A stretch of 34,319 nucleotides of DNA from a virus: IMG/VR virus record IMGVR_UViG_3300022871_000061, positions 1-34,319 of that record. One strand, given 5' to 3'. The position numbers and the translations under genes were made by a program. Shown here in pieces: positions 1 to 9,037 of the stretch (positions are counted from its first letter, which is position 1; the number at the start of each line of letters is the position of its first letter). A model generated the notes under the pieces. That model did not search any database and was not told the DNA's origin. It saw nothing but the letters and a program-made list of their open reading frames with translations.

Positions 1-2186
1 CCGTCAGTATGAGAGGCTGCGTGAGCTGTTGGAGCATCTCCGTCATAAGTTATGTTGCCGTCTGTTACTGCGGTGTCGAATTCTGCTTTAGTTCCTGTAA
101 TTCCTACTATAGTGGTTTGATCGCCAGAATTAGTATTAGAAGTATTATCTAATATAGTTTTTTTCGCATCTGTAAGATTATTCTCTGTCTGGACATAAGT
201 TGAACCATCTCCAATATCATCTTGAGTAAGAACAACTGTTCCTGTATCTCCATTTACACTTAAAACACTATCGGTCGGAGTAGATAATTCAGTAAAGTCT
301 GTCATATCGCCAGCAGACCCTCCATTGTGCATATAGCTTTTATTTTCATCACTTCTAACTACAACATCGCCCTCTTCAGTTGTTAGAGCCAACATTGCAA
401 CTTGACTTGCTGCTACTTGAACAGTTGTCATTGCAACAGGTGGAATAACTGAACTAGGCAATGTGCCAGTTGTTATATTTGAAGCGTTTGAAGTGTCTAA
501 GTTGGGAACGTTATTTAAACTTAAATCTGTTTTTACCTCGGCATAACTTCTACCCTCTAAACCATTAGCAGTGAATTTAGCGTAATCATTATCTGCAACA
601 TCAGCATCATCAATATCAACTGCATTAGTGTTAGATATACCAAAAGTTAAAGCGTCTTGTTTCCCGTTAAAGGTATTCCAGTTTGCGCTTGATAAAGCTC
701 CAGTTGCTGAAGTTGATGATAAGGCTAAACTTAATGCCTGTGTTGAAAGTGAAAGACCGTTAGCGGTTCCTATAGTTACTGGGGTTGAATTGTCTGTTCC
801 TGCTTGGTCTACGTCTAAAGTAGTTCTAGCATTTATAGCAGCGGAATCATCAACTAAACTAGCTCCAAAAGTCGAAATAGTCGTGCTTGCTGGCAAAACT
901 AAAGTCTTTATGTCAGCATCTACTTCTGAATCCATTAAAGCACCTGCTGTTGTTACATTTGCAGTATCTGTTACATCAGCTCCGTCTTCAACGTTTAAGT
1001 CTGAACGAACCTCTGTGTAAGACCTGCCCTCAATTCCGTTAACTGTTAGTTTACAGTAATCATTATCTGCTGCATCAGCATCATCAATCTCAACTAAGTT
1101 ATTATCAGCAATTCCGATAGTTTGTTGTGCAAGGACATCAGTTCCTATTACAAGGCCTAGATCAGTTCTGACTTCAGAGTAACTTCTTCCTTCGATATCA
1201 GTTGCATTAATAAATCTAGCAAAATCATTGGCTACTGGTGTACCAGAAGTTGAAACGTTGCCTCCTCCTGCTGGAGTGGCCCAAGTCCCATCGCCCCTCC
1301 AAAATGTTGAACCAGAAGCGCTTGTTCCGCTGTTAAGATTACCTACTGGTAAATTCCCAGTTACGTTATCAACTAAATCAACCTTATTGGCTGTTATCTC
1401 TTGACCAATTATTGAAAGGTAGTCTTCACCAGCTAAAGTTACGTCAGTTGAGTTATCATCAACATATTTCTTAGTAGCTGCTTCTTGGTCAGCTGTTGGG
1501 TCTAAAAGATTTATAATCTTCTTACTCTGCATATCAATCTCATCCGCTGTTATAAGTTGTGTTTCTGTTCCGTCTACTTCCCATTTAGAAGTAACTTTAG
1601 CGTTATTAGCTACTATATTGTCCCATTTTGCTTTAGTTAAAAGCCCAGCTCTTGTTGTAGAGGCTGCGGCTAGAGTAGCATCTGTTCCATCTGAAGAGGT
1701 AACCTTAACTGTTGTTTCAGTAGAAGTTCCTTCTGCTAAATTTGTAATTGTATTTGTATCTTTTAAAGTATTGGCTACTATCTCATCGTATTTATCAGCT
1801 CCTAGAAGCCCTGCATCGTCTGTGTTTGCTTCTGGGATAGTTGCGTTGTCTCCGTCTGAAGAGTTTATGTCTAAAGTAGTTGCTGTTTTAGTTCCGATAG
1901 AAAGGTCGGTATCAACGTTAGTTTCTTTAGCTGTGTTTAAACCAACTGCAGAAATATTAGTTCCGCTATCTTTTATAAGTTTTCCAGAAGTAGAATCGAA
2001 TACTGTTATGTTTTCATCAACTGCTACACCTGGACCAGAAACATCACCATGCCCACCAGCAGAAAGTGCAGCACGAACAGCCTTTTCAGTCGGAACTTGA
2101 GTATCAACTCCAGGACTTCCAAGAGTCTTGGTAGTTTTTAATACTCTGTCTAATTTTCCCGTTACAGGGTTAAGCTTTAATGCCAT
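1..2186 (-). CDS. Tail fibre / receptor-binding-type protein, 3' end beyond window
   Basis: The frame is open from an ATG at 2186 to the window edge, 728 codons without a stop, so the C-terminus is missing. The composition is typical of phage fibres: rich in Thr, Asn, Asp, Ser, Ala and Gly, with almost no Cys. Internal repeats are visible. The motif GRSY-x-EV-x-x-DL occurs three times (about residues 330, 387 and 545), and an SSDG...AT...AGLL module occurs twice (about 107 and 162). Stretches such as VPTEKAVRAAL, TKKYVDDNS and NTNSGDQT are familiar from phage tail-fibre shafts. The ATG overlaps the TAA of the upstream gene (TAATG), which supports this start and translational coupling. It probably forms a trimeric fibre for host recognition; the receptor-binding tip lies outside the window. 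Role inferred from composition, repeats and position. Confidence 0.8.
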   Translation of the reverse strand, partial: MALKLNPVTGKLDRVLKTTKTLGSPGVDTQVPTEKAVRAALSAGGHGDVSGPGVAVDENITVFDSTSGKLIKDSGTNISAVGLNTAKETNVDTDLSIGTKTATTLDINSSDGDNATIPEANTDDAGLLGADKYDEIVANTLKDTNTITNLAEGTSTETTVKVTSSDGTDATLAAASTTRAGLLTKAKWDNIVANNAKVTSKWEVDGTETQLITADEIDMQSKKIINLLDPTADQEAATKKYVDDNSTDVTLAGEDYLSIIGQEITANKVDLVDNVTGNLPVGNLNSGTSASGSTFWRGDGTWATPAGGGNVSTSGTPVANDFARFINATDIEGRSYSEVRTDLGLVIGTDVLAQQTIGIADNNLVEIDDADAADNDYCKLTVNGIEGRSYTEVRSDLNVEDGADVTDTANVTTAGALMDSEVDADIKTLVLPASTTISTFGASLVDDSAAINARTTLDVDQAGTDNSTPVTIGTANGLSLSTQALSLALSSTSATGALSSANWNTFNGKQDALTFGISNTNAVDIDDADVADNDYAKFTANGLEGRSYAEVKTDLSLNNVPNLDTSNASNITTGTLPSSVIPPVAMTTVQVAASQVAMLALTTEEGDVVVRSDENKSYMHNGGSAGDMTDFTELSTPTDSVLSVNGDTGTVVLTQDDIGDGSTYVQTENNLTDAKKTILDNTSNTNSGDQTTIVGITGTKAEFDTAVTDGNITYDGDAPTAHAASHTD

Positions 2187-2524
2187 TAGGTTTTTGTTAT
2201 ATTGCTTACTTCGTCAGCTGCGTTATAGGAAAGAGTCAAAGTTGTATGCGGAGTTCCAGAAAGACTGTAAATAGCCGTCTCAATTTCCCCTGTACCATCG
2301 CCAGCTGCTACATAAGTAAGGTCCATTTCATCGTATGGAGGTATCTCAAAGCCAGTTAAAGCGTCTACTTGCAGTTTACCATCTGTATCAGTCTTGATCC
2401 GTTGCAAAGCAGCTCCGTCATAACCAACAATCTCTCTAACAGCTATCTTAAAGTCGTCATCATAAGACCTGTTTTGGATTACTTGTTCGGTTAAGCGAGT
2501 ATCGCCGATTGTATTATTTGACAT
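2186..2524 (-). CDS. Small virion-associated protein, unknown
   Basis: 112 residues, no recognised catalytic motif. The N-terminal half (GYDGAALQRIKTDTDGKLQVD) and a beta-rich, Thr/Ser-rich C-terminal half resemble small proteins found next to tail fibre genes in tailed phages. It lies between a Zn-motif protein and the fibre gene and overlaps both neighbours by a few bases, so it is translated as part of the tail operon. The start is preceded by GAAACTATATG rather than a Shine-Dalgarno. Possibly a fibre-attachment or minor tail protein; this is a guess from position. Confidence 0.6.
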   Translation of the reverse strand: MSNNTIGDTRLTEQVIQNRSYDDDFKIAVREIVGYDGAALQRIKTDTDGKLQVDALTGFEIPPYDEMDLTYVAAGDGTGEIETAIYSLSGTPHTTLTLSYNAADEVSNITKT

Positions 2525-2705
2525 ATAGTTTCATATCTTTAGGGTTTATAATTGCACCAGATTGGCACACAGGGCAGTACAGTTCGTTCTCAGCGAGTTT
2601 CTCCCACTTATGCTCTTTACATTGGGTAACTCTCGTCTGAGCCATCTCAGCGTTAGTTGCTCTGAATACTTCTTTAGGATCTAAATTGTTTGTTTCTTCT
2701 TCCAT
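2514..2705 (-). CDS. Small zinc-binding-type protein, unknown
   Basis: 63 residues with a spaced Cys/His set, C-x-x-H near residue 29 and CPVC near residue 44, suggesting a single zinc site. It overlaps the start of the next gene by about 10 bases and begins at the end of the large ejection-type protein gene. The start context is TTCAAACTAATG, with no Shine-Dalgarno. Small proteins of this kind are common in phage structural operons; no function is established from the sequence. Confidence 0.6.
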   Translation of the reverse strand: MEEETNNLDPKEVFRATNAEMAQTRVTQCKEHKWEKLAENELYCPVCQSGAIINPKDMKLYVK

Positions 2706-5700
2706 TAGTTTGAATAAAATGGGTTAGGACTTCTTAATTCTATTTGTTTTTGTAATTGTTCTTTGAGTTGTTCTTGTGTGTTATCTAGCGTGCCTACATT
2801 CTTTAAATTCCAAACCTCTCTTACTTTACCGATTATATTATTTATTGCTTTTGACCTATCATAATCACTCATAGTTTCATAAGCAGGAGCAGCTACTACT
2901 TTTTCTAAAGCTCCCTTAATAACACCACCAGTTTGTTGCAGCATTCCTCTGTATTCTTCTGGTGTCATATCTATCTTAATACCAGTTCCTGAAATAGAAG
3001 CTGTCTTACTAGGGTCTCCTAATGCTAGTCCTGAATAGTTTTGAAATAGTCTATCGAGTTCTGTGTTAAGTGGAGAGTCCTTTGCTTCTCTTGGATTTAC
3101 TGGATTGAAGAATGGGTTTAAGCCTGTTCCTAATCCTACGTCTGAATATTGCATATCTTCTCCAAACACATCTTGTCTTGGAAGTAAGTTTTGACTCATT
3201 CCAGGTATCCTAGATTGGATAGCTTCTCCCATTGTATTCTTTTGTCTTACTACTGGGTCTAAAGCTCTAGCACCAGCTCCAGATATTGAAGGTATCATAG
3301 AGCCTGCTAAACGATTTGAGAAACTTCCTCCATATCTTTTAGGGTCTTGGAAAGCATTAAGCATACCAGATACACCTTGTAAATAAGTCTGTCCTAATAA
3401 ATTTTTACCGACTGCACCTGCAGCAGCAAAAGGAATATTCTCTGGTTTCATTCTTCCTAGGTCTGACATAGCAGCACCAGTTGATAAAATGTTACCAGCA
3501 GGGGATAACCTATTAAGTGAATAAGAATTGTCTCCTAGTCTTATTGAATTTGCTTGTTTACCTTGTAATTCCCATAGATTTCGTTCTGTTGAGTTTGTTG
3601 GATAATTTCCAGTCATCATTCCAGCCTTTCCTAATCCGTATCCTGCAGCACCTATTCCTGTTCCTACTGTTGCCCTACCTAAAGCGTCTACTACTGACCT
3701 CTGTCCCTGTCCACTAAAACCTCTTGAACCTGCTTTTATAAAACCAGCAGGAGAATAGTCTATAATTGTATTAGCGATATTTGCTGGGGTTCTACCAAAT
3801 GGAGCTACAAACTCTGTAAAAGCTCTCACAGATTGGTTAGGATGTCCTTTAGCAACATTCAACATATCTGATAATGCGTTTTGATTATTAAAAGTTCCAT
3901 ACAGAGCGTCTTCTGTGGCTATCTTAACCATCTCTGTGGTTGGTTTATTATAAATTTTATCTACGTGAGCCTTTAATGCTTTTCCTTTGAGTCCACTATT
4001 TATTCCATCTACAACTGCTAGTTCTCTTAATGACTTTTGCATTAGCCCACCTTTAAATACCTTATCACCTGCACCCAAAGCTCTAAAAATAGTCTCTGCA
4101 TATTGCTTCGCTACTGGTGGTAGGTTTACTTGTTTAAAATCATACTTACTTAATGTGTTATCTATATCAACTCCTGTCTTCATAAATACCCAAGCCTTTC
4201 TTGATCCTTTACCCATACCTCTTAAATAAGAAAGTATATTAGGAGTAGTCTTTGTTCTTTTCCCTGTGAACATAGCAGCTACTCTATCAAATACTGTTGC
4301 TGGAACATCTTTCATCATTTCCATTCCACCCATAGCAGTATTACCAGTTAGATTAGCAATGTGAGTTGTTGGATTTGTTAGAAGTCCTGCTTTCCACAAA
4401 GTAGTTATTTGGTCTCCTAATTTAGAAGGTATCATTTCTCCAACACCTTTAAGCATTTGAGCATTAGCTAGTGCCTGAGCTTCTGGAGTCTTAGCTTTCT
4501 GAGCATCATAAGCTAAATTTTCTAAAGTCCAAGATTGGTCTTTTGTAAGAGTAAGTCCTTCTTTACCTAATTCTTTTTGAGCAAACATCTTAATCCCCTC
4601 TGGACTAAGCTTATTATAAAGTGAAGCAGCTTGTATTGCCCTTCCGTGTTCAGTAAGTTTTTGAGCTACTGTCTTTGTTATTTCAGCAGCTTGGTCGAAA
4701 TCTCCTGTATTCTGATAATGCTTAATAAGTTCCGAAGCTGTTGCTACTGCAAGGTTATCGTCTCCTTTCATAGCCTTAGCTTTGGCTTTGTTTATATCAT
4801 CTTGAATAAGGTTTATAGAATGAGCTACTAAGTCATCATTAGGCTGTGGAATATAATTATCTTCAATAAGCATTTTAAGTCTTGCGTCTGTATTCTTTCC
4901 ACCTCTAACTGTTTTTACAAAGCCCCTTTCCTTAAACTCACTTCCTATCTCCCCTTCTTTAATTTTAGCTTTCTTTCCTTTAGGTGCAATAGCTTCTGAT
5001 ATAGAAGGCTCTGGTTTAGATACAAAAGCCTTTGCCTCTGCGTCCATTCCTTGAGAAGCTTTGTTTAGTTTTCTACCAGCAGAATATTTACTTAAACTCT
5101 TACCAGCTATCCCTAGACCGCCACCTAATACTCCACCAGCTGCAGCACCGCCTAAAGCACCTTTACCAGTTGATTTCAATAAGTCTAAACCTCCTTGACC
5201 TTGGCTAGCTCCTCCAGCTAAACCATAACCTGCTCCTATTTGAGAACCTGTGAATGCTCCTTGTAAAGCACCTTTCAATGCACCAGCACCTTTAAATGCC
5301 TTAACACCCTTTGCAGGTGCATAAAATGTAGAAGCTATATCTAGTCCAGCCATTCCTAACTCTCCTGCTGCTTTCTTATATTCTCCTTTTCTTGCTAGTT
5401 GTCCTGATTTTAGACCTCTTGAGCTAGGAGTTTGATATTCGTTTCCTAGAAACTTAATACTCTTAACTCTATCTTTTTCTTTCTTCCAAGGTTGGATAAC
5501 ATTACCTAAATCAGCCATTACTGCTAATGGAGTTCCTATAATATCTTTACCTACGTTCTTTATCGTATTACCAAAACCACCTGTAGAAACTGGTTTATAA
5601 CTTCCTTGTGGAAGATTATTAACATTCAAAGTCTGCTGTTTTTGAACAGACTTATAACTTCCTTTTGGTAAGTTTTTTACATTTAACTTAGTGGAAACTG

Positions 5701-5737
5701 GTTTATAGCTTCCTTTCTTTAGGTCTCTGATATTCAT
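2705..5737 (-). CDS. Large internal virion / DNA-ejection-type protein
   Basis: 1010 residues. The N-terminus holds three tandem copies of a short motif, (N)LPKGSYKPV-like, at about residues 5-15, 20-30 and 42-52. Residues about 125-220 are Gly/Ala-rich and amphipathic to hydrophobic, of the kind expected to insert in membranes. The middle is helical and charged. The segment WKAGLLTNPTTHIANLTGN (about residues 450-470) resembles large virion or polyvalent proteins of podoviruses. No enzyme motif is seen. Position between the tail genes and the fibre, size, and the Gly/Ala-rich region fit a protein packaged in the head and ejected with the DNA. Function is inferred from architecture, not from a recognised family domain. 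Confidence 0.6.
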   Translation of the reverse strand: MNIRDLKKGSYKPVSTKLNVKNLPKGSYKSVQKQQTLNVNNLPQGSYKPVSTGGFGNTIKNVGKDIIGTPLAVMADLGNVIQPWKKEKDRVKSIKFLGNEYQTPSSRGLKSGQLARKGEYKKAAGELGMAGLDIASTFYAPAKGVKAFKGAGALKGALQGAFTGSQIGAGYGLAGGASQGQGGLDLLKSTGKGALGGAAAGGVLGGGLGIAGKSLSKYSAGRKLNKASQGMDAEAKAFVSKPEPSISEAIAPKGKKAKIKEGEIGSEFKERGFVKTVRGGKNTDARLKMLIEDNYIPQPNDDLVAHSINLIQDDINKAKAKAMKGDDNLAVATASELIKHYQNTGDFDQAAEITKTVAQKLTEHGRAIQAASLYNKLSPEGIKMFAQKELGKEGLTLTKDQSWTLENLAYDAQKAKTPEAQALANAQMLKGVGEMIPSKLGDQITTLWKAGLLTNPTTHIANLTGNTAMGGMEMMKDVPATVFDRVAAMFTGKRTKTTPNILSYLRGMGKGSRKAWVFMKTGVDIDNTLSKYDFKQVNLPPVAKQYAETIFRALGAGDKVFKGGLMQKSLRELAVVDGINSGLKGKALKAHVDKIYNKPTTEMVKIATEDALYGTFNNQNALSDMLNVAKGHPNQSVRAFTEFVAPFGRTPANIANTIIDYSPAGFIKAGSRGFSGQGQRSVVDALGRATVGTGIGAAGYGLGKAGMMTGNYPTNSTERNLWELQGKQANSIRLGDNSYSLNRLSPAGNILSTGAAMSDLGRMKPENIPFAAAGAVGKNLLGQTYLQGVSGMLNAFQDPKRYGGSFSNRLAGSMIPSISGAGARALDPVVRQKNTMGEAIQSRIPGMSQNLLPRQDVFGEDMQYSDVGLGTGLNPFFNPVNPREAKDSPLNTELDRLFQNYSGLALGDPSKTASISGTGIKIDMTPEEYRGMLQQTGGVIKGALEKVVAAPAYETMSDYDRSKAINNIIGKVREVWNLKNVGTLDNTQEQLKEQLQKQIELRSPNPFYSN

Positions 5738-5744
5738 ACATTTT

Positions 5745-7883
5745 TTAAGCTGGTGTCATATTTCCATTAGAGTCTACATTGTACTTTTTACCTTCAAATA
5801 CTATTTGATTACTATTGTCTTGCTGTGTTTGTTGTTGAGGATTAAATAATCCTGCAAATGGATTGCTAGACTCTCTTGTTAGTCCTTCTCCTACTTGCGT
5901 TTGCTTTGTTCTATTATTCCAAAATACTGGTTCTCCTTGAGCGTTCTTTCCTTGGTATGTTAGAGAATCGTTCTTCTCACTTCCTCCACTTTTTGCCTTA
6001 GCAAGTTCAGTCTGATAATCTCTTTGATTTCCTTGAGCAGTTGAACGAGCTGTTCGTTGTTGATTCATTAAGTTCTGCATATTTGTAGAACCTTGATTTC
6101 TTGCTGATAGAATGTCTTGACCTTTAGAAGCTTGAAGTGAACTTAGCAATTCAGCTAAATTTCTTCCTTGGTCGTTTTGTAGTCTTTGTTGGTATTGGAT
6201 TCTCTGTTCGTCATTAGGGTCTGAATTTCCAAAGCTAAACTGTGAATTTAATTGATTCAAGTTTTGTCTTCCTTGTCTTTCAAGGTCTCCTGTTTGTTTA
6301 GTCTGAGCAGTAGCGTATTGAGATTCAATTCCCTTAATCATATCAGCTAGTTGGTTTTGAATTTCGTTACCTTGGTCTTCATAAGAGTCGTCTCCTGCGT
6401 AACCAAAGTCTCCTAAGCCTCCTGATGGGTCATATTCTACTCCATATTTAGCTTTGTATTCTCTTTTACTTAACCCACCCCTGTCGGCAGGTGCATTTAT
6501 TTGTTGTGGCACATTACCACCTCCTCCTTGTTCATAATTTTGATTGTTAGTTTGATTATATTCTATTGGTTCTTCTTCTTGTGGTTGTATTATAGGTGCT
6601 GGTCCTTCAGGGTTTTCTGCTTGATACCCATAATTTGTAGGGATAGTTGCTGAATTATAGCTATAATCTTTTTGTCCACTAAATCCTCCATTATCTTGTG
6701 GCACTTGAGAAGCCTGTGCAGAATTAACCATTCCAGTAGAAGCTAATATCTTTTGGAGTATATTCATTTCATCGTCTTCTCCACCTAATCCTAGTCCTCC
6801 ACCTCCTACTAATCCTTGTTCACTGTTGTATCCTAATCCACGAGCATAATTTCCTTTTCCAGCTATTCTACTAACAGTTGCGTTCTCTCGTTGGATAGCT
6901 CCTCCGTCAGCAGGTTGTGGTAATTGATAAGGACTTTCTTGAGTTTGAAATATCTCTGGTAAATTTACAGGTTGAGATATTGAACTAGAACCTCCATCAT
7001 CATAAGTAGGGGTAGGGTCGTCTCTATCTGCACTTATATTACTTGTGTTATAAGTTGAATTTTCGAAAGCAGTTTGATTAACTGGAGTGCTCAAATCTAC
7101 TCCACCATCAGCATTTAGAACAAAACCTTGGTCTTCCCTCCTTCTATTAGCTGCTTCTTCTTCAGCTTGAGCAGATTCAGGAGTTTCTTGAAATGGTTGT
7201 TCTCCAGAAGCACCACCACTAGCTTCTGCACTCATAACACCTCCAGCTTTATTTATTCCTAGTTGAATATCTCTTCCTAATTGACCTATTGTATTTCTAA
7301 TGCCAGTACCTCTTAAAGTATCCCAAAGTCCACCAGCTTCTGCAAGTCCTTTATCTATAAAATTACCTATTCCTCCACCGCTTCCTGTCCTCGATGGAGC
7401 ATTTCTAATATAATTTTTTATGCCTCCAGTCTTTCCAGTCTTTCCAGTCTTTCCGCCACCACCATTTGTAGCATTATATTCTTTTGAAGCATTACTTCTA
7501 CTAGAACTTCCAGATTTATAAGTATCAGTAGTGTAACTATCACTAATATCTTTTTTGCCTTCTGCCCAACTTTTATATCCTGCTGCTGTATTAGTTCCCA
7601 TATGAACATCATGAACACGCATTGCATTGTAAGTTGTTTGGTCAAAATTACGACCAGAACTAGAACTAGAAGTAGGATTCTTAGTTCTAACTGTAATAGT
7701 ATTCTTCTTCTTATCTAAAACTCCTCCTAATTGAGAAGCTTGATACTCTCTCTTTGAAGTTCCTTTAGACCTTTTAGAATAATCTATTTTCTTAGAGTTC
7801 TTAGACGATTTAGAGCTACTTATTTTTACTCTTTTCTGTCCAGTCCTTTTTGCTTCAGACTTGGACATATTATATTTTGCCAT
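5745..7883 (-). CDS. Large low-complexity virion protein, unknown
   Basis: 712 residues, dominated by Ser, Gly, Asn, Gln and Lys and probably largely disordered. The N-terminal ~60 residues are strongly basic and Ser-rich. There is a Gly-Lys-Thr run (GGGGKTGKTGKTGG, about residue 145) that only superficially recalls a P-loop. The motif SKREY-x-A occurs twice (about residues 43 and 475). Residues about 500-640 are Gln-rich and look helical or coiled-coil. It sits directly upstream of the ejection-type protein with an 8-base gap, so it is probably a second internal or tail-associated virion protein. The upstream sequence AAAAACTCTCTAAAAAAATG carries the start-associated motif described in the findings, slightly displaced. 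No family recognised. Confidence 0.55.
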   Translation of the reverse strand: MAKYNMSKSEAKRTGQKRVKISSSKSSKNSKKIDYSKRSKGTSKREYQASQLGGVLDKKKNTITVRTKNPTSSSSSGRNFDQTTYNAMRVHDVHMGTNTAAGYKSWAEGKKDISDSYTTDTYKSGSSSRSNASKEYNATNGGGGKTGKTGKTGGIKNYIRNAPSRTGSGGGIGNFIDKGLAEAGGLWDTLRGTGIRNTIGQLGRDIQLGINKAGGVMSAEASGGASGEQPFQETPESAQAEEEAANRRREDQGFVLNADGGVDLSTPVNQTAFENSTYNTSNISADRDDPTPTYDDGGSSSISQPVNLPEIFQTQESPYQLPQPADGGAIQRENATVSRIAGKGNYARGLGYNSEQGLVGGGGLGLGGEDDEMNILQKILASTGMVNSAQASQVPQDNGGFSGQKDYSYNSATIPTNYGYQAENPEGPAPIIQPQEEEPIEYNQTNNQNYEQGGGGNVPQQINAPADRGGLSKREYKAKYGVEYDPSGGLGDFGYAGDDSYEDQGNEIQNQLADMIKGIESQYATAQTKQTGDLERQGRQNLNQLNSQFSFGNSDPNDEQRIQYQQRLQNDQGRNLAELLSSLQASKGQDILSARNQGSTNMQNLMNQQRTARSTAQGNQRDYQTELAKAKSGGSEKNDSLTYQGKNAQGEPVFWNNRTKQTQVGEGLTRESSNPFAGLFNPQQQTQQDNSNQIVFEGKKYNVDSNGNMTPA

Positions 7884-7905
7884 TTTTTTAGAGAGTTTTT
7901 AGTTA

Positions 7906-9021
7906 TTAAATTACCATACTTCCACTTAGGAAAATTCTATCAATAGTTGATGATGAACTTCCTACTACAAAATTAGAACCATCACTATATCCATAAGATA
8001 ATAGTGGTGCTGTTCCTTGTGCAAATCTTCCATTTAGACCTTGTATTTGAGAGCCACTGCTAATAGTAGAAAATGGTCTAGACAAAACCAATAAGGTGAC
8101 TGTTGTTCCAGAACTTCCCCATACATTTGAAATTTGAATTTTAAGTGTATTGTCTAATATTTTATACTTATAATAAGCTGCTCCAGCAGTAGGACTAGAT
8201 GGATCAGCTCCAGCAGTCCAAGTATATGCAGGAGTATAATCCAACCATCTTGTTTCATATATAGGTCTTTGAATAAGGTTTTTAGTAGTATAAGTTGGTA
8301 CTGTCCAAGTATATCCTGCACCAGCACTTAAAGTAGCTGCAAATCTACCTATATTTACTACATCATCTCCTGCTGTTTCAACAGTATTACAGAGAAATCC
8401 TTTTTCGTTAGTATCAGTCGCATTAAAATCATCTATTAAAGTTGCGTGTGAAATACGAGCAAAACCAATTCTTACTAGAGAATTTGCTGAATCCCAATAA
8501 GCATAAACGAAATAATCTACTTCTTTAGTCGCTAGTTCTGCACTACCTGAATTAAAATAATTAAATCCTGCTGTTGCGATTGCTGTTGTTGCGGCGGTCA
8601 CACTTCTTAATGTTCCTCCTATCATTACATAAACTGGGTCTGTTGCTGATGGGTCTGCTCCTGCTTGAGTTTGTAGGGTTAAAGTTAATCCTGCTGCGTC
8701 AGTTGGAACTATCTTTCCATTTAACAGAGTTCCTTCTGGCACTTGATACATAAGGTCTAGCTCTTTTCCAGGGCATACCATTCGGACTTCTTCAGCAGTT
8801 GTATGAGCATTTGCTAGAGCTGCGTGAGTTACTACTCCACTTCCTGGAGAAGTTATACATCTTAATACTTCGTAGTTTCCATTTGAATCAGTGGCATCGA
8901 AAGCCAGATAAAATGGAGCTGATGCACTAGGTGTATCAACTAGGGTGCTAGTAGTATCTGCTGCAGTTGTGTTGCTTGCAAGATTACTAGCGAAATTATC
9001 CTGATGGTTAATTTTTGTCAT
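7906..9021 (-). CDS. Tail / virion structural protein, beta-rich
   Basis: 371 residues. It begins MTKINHQDNFASNLASN, followed by Thr/Ser/Ala-rich beta-type sequence with phrases such as YLAFDATDSNGNYEVLRC and VTHAALANAHTTAEEVRM. These recall tail-associated proteins in which an N-terminal domain fixes the protein to the virion. The C-terminal ~110 residues are rich in Gly, Ser, Tyr and Thr. There is no signal peptide, membrane segment or enzyme motif. It lies between the propeller-like tail protein and the low-complexity protein. Likely part of the tail or its spikes; the exact role is not clear from sequence. Confidence 0.55.
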   Translation of the reverse strand: MTKINHQDNFASNLASNTTAADTTSTLVDTPSASAPFYLAFDATDSNGNYEVLRCITSPGSGVVTHAALANAHTTAEEVRMVCPGKELDLMYQVPEGTLLNGKIVPTDAAGLTLTLQTQAGADPSATDPVYVMIGGTLRSVTAATTAIATAGFNYFNSGSAELATKEVDYFVYAYWDSANSLVRIGFARISHATLIDDFNATDTNEKGFLCNTVETAGDDVVNIGRFAATLSAGAGYTWTVPTYTTKNLIQRPIYETRWLDYTPAYTWTAGADPSSPTAGAAYYKYKILDNTLKIQISNVWGSSGTTVTLLVLSRPFSTISSGSQIQGLNGRFAQGTAPLLSYGYSDGSNFVVGSSSSTIDRIFLSGSMVI

Positions 9022-9037
9022 ATTTTTAATTTATTTA

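Noticed and set aside
628-2100. Plus-strand open frames at 628-1020 and 1618-2100
   Set aside because: They lie opposite the tail fibre frame, have biased composition, no ribosome site and no protein-like pattern; they are shadows of the fibre gene.
7430-7450. P-loop in the GKTGKTGKT run of the low-complexity virion protein
   Set aside because: It is a Gly-Lys-Thr tandem repeat in a disordered region without Walker B or an ATPase fold.
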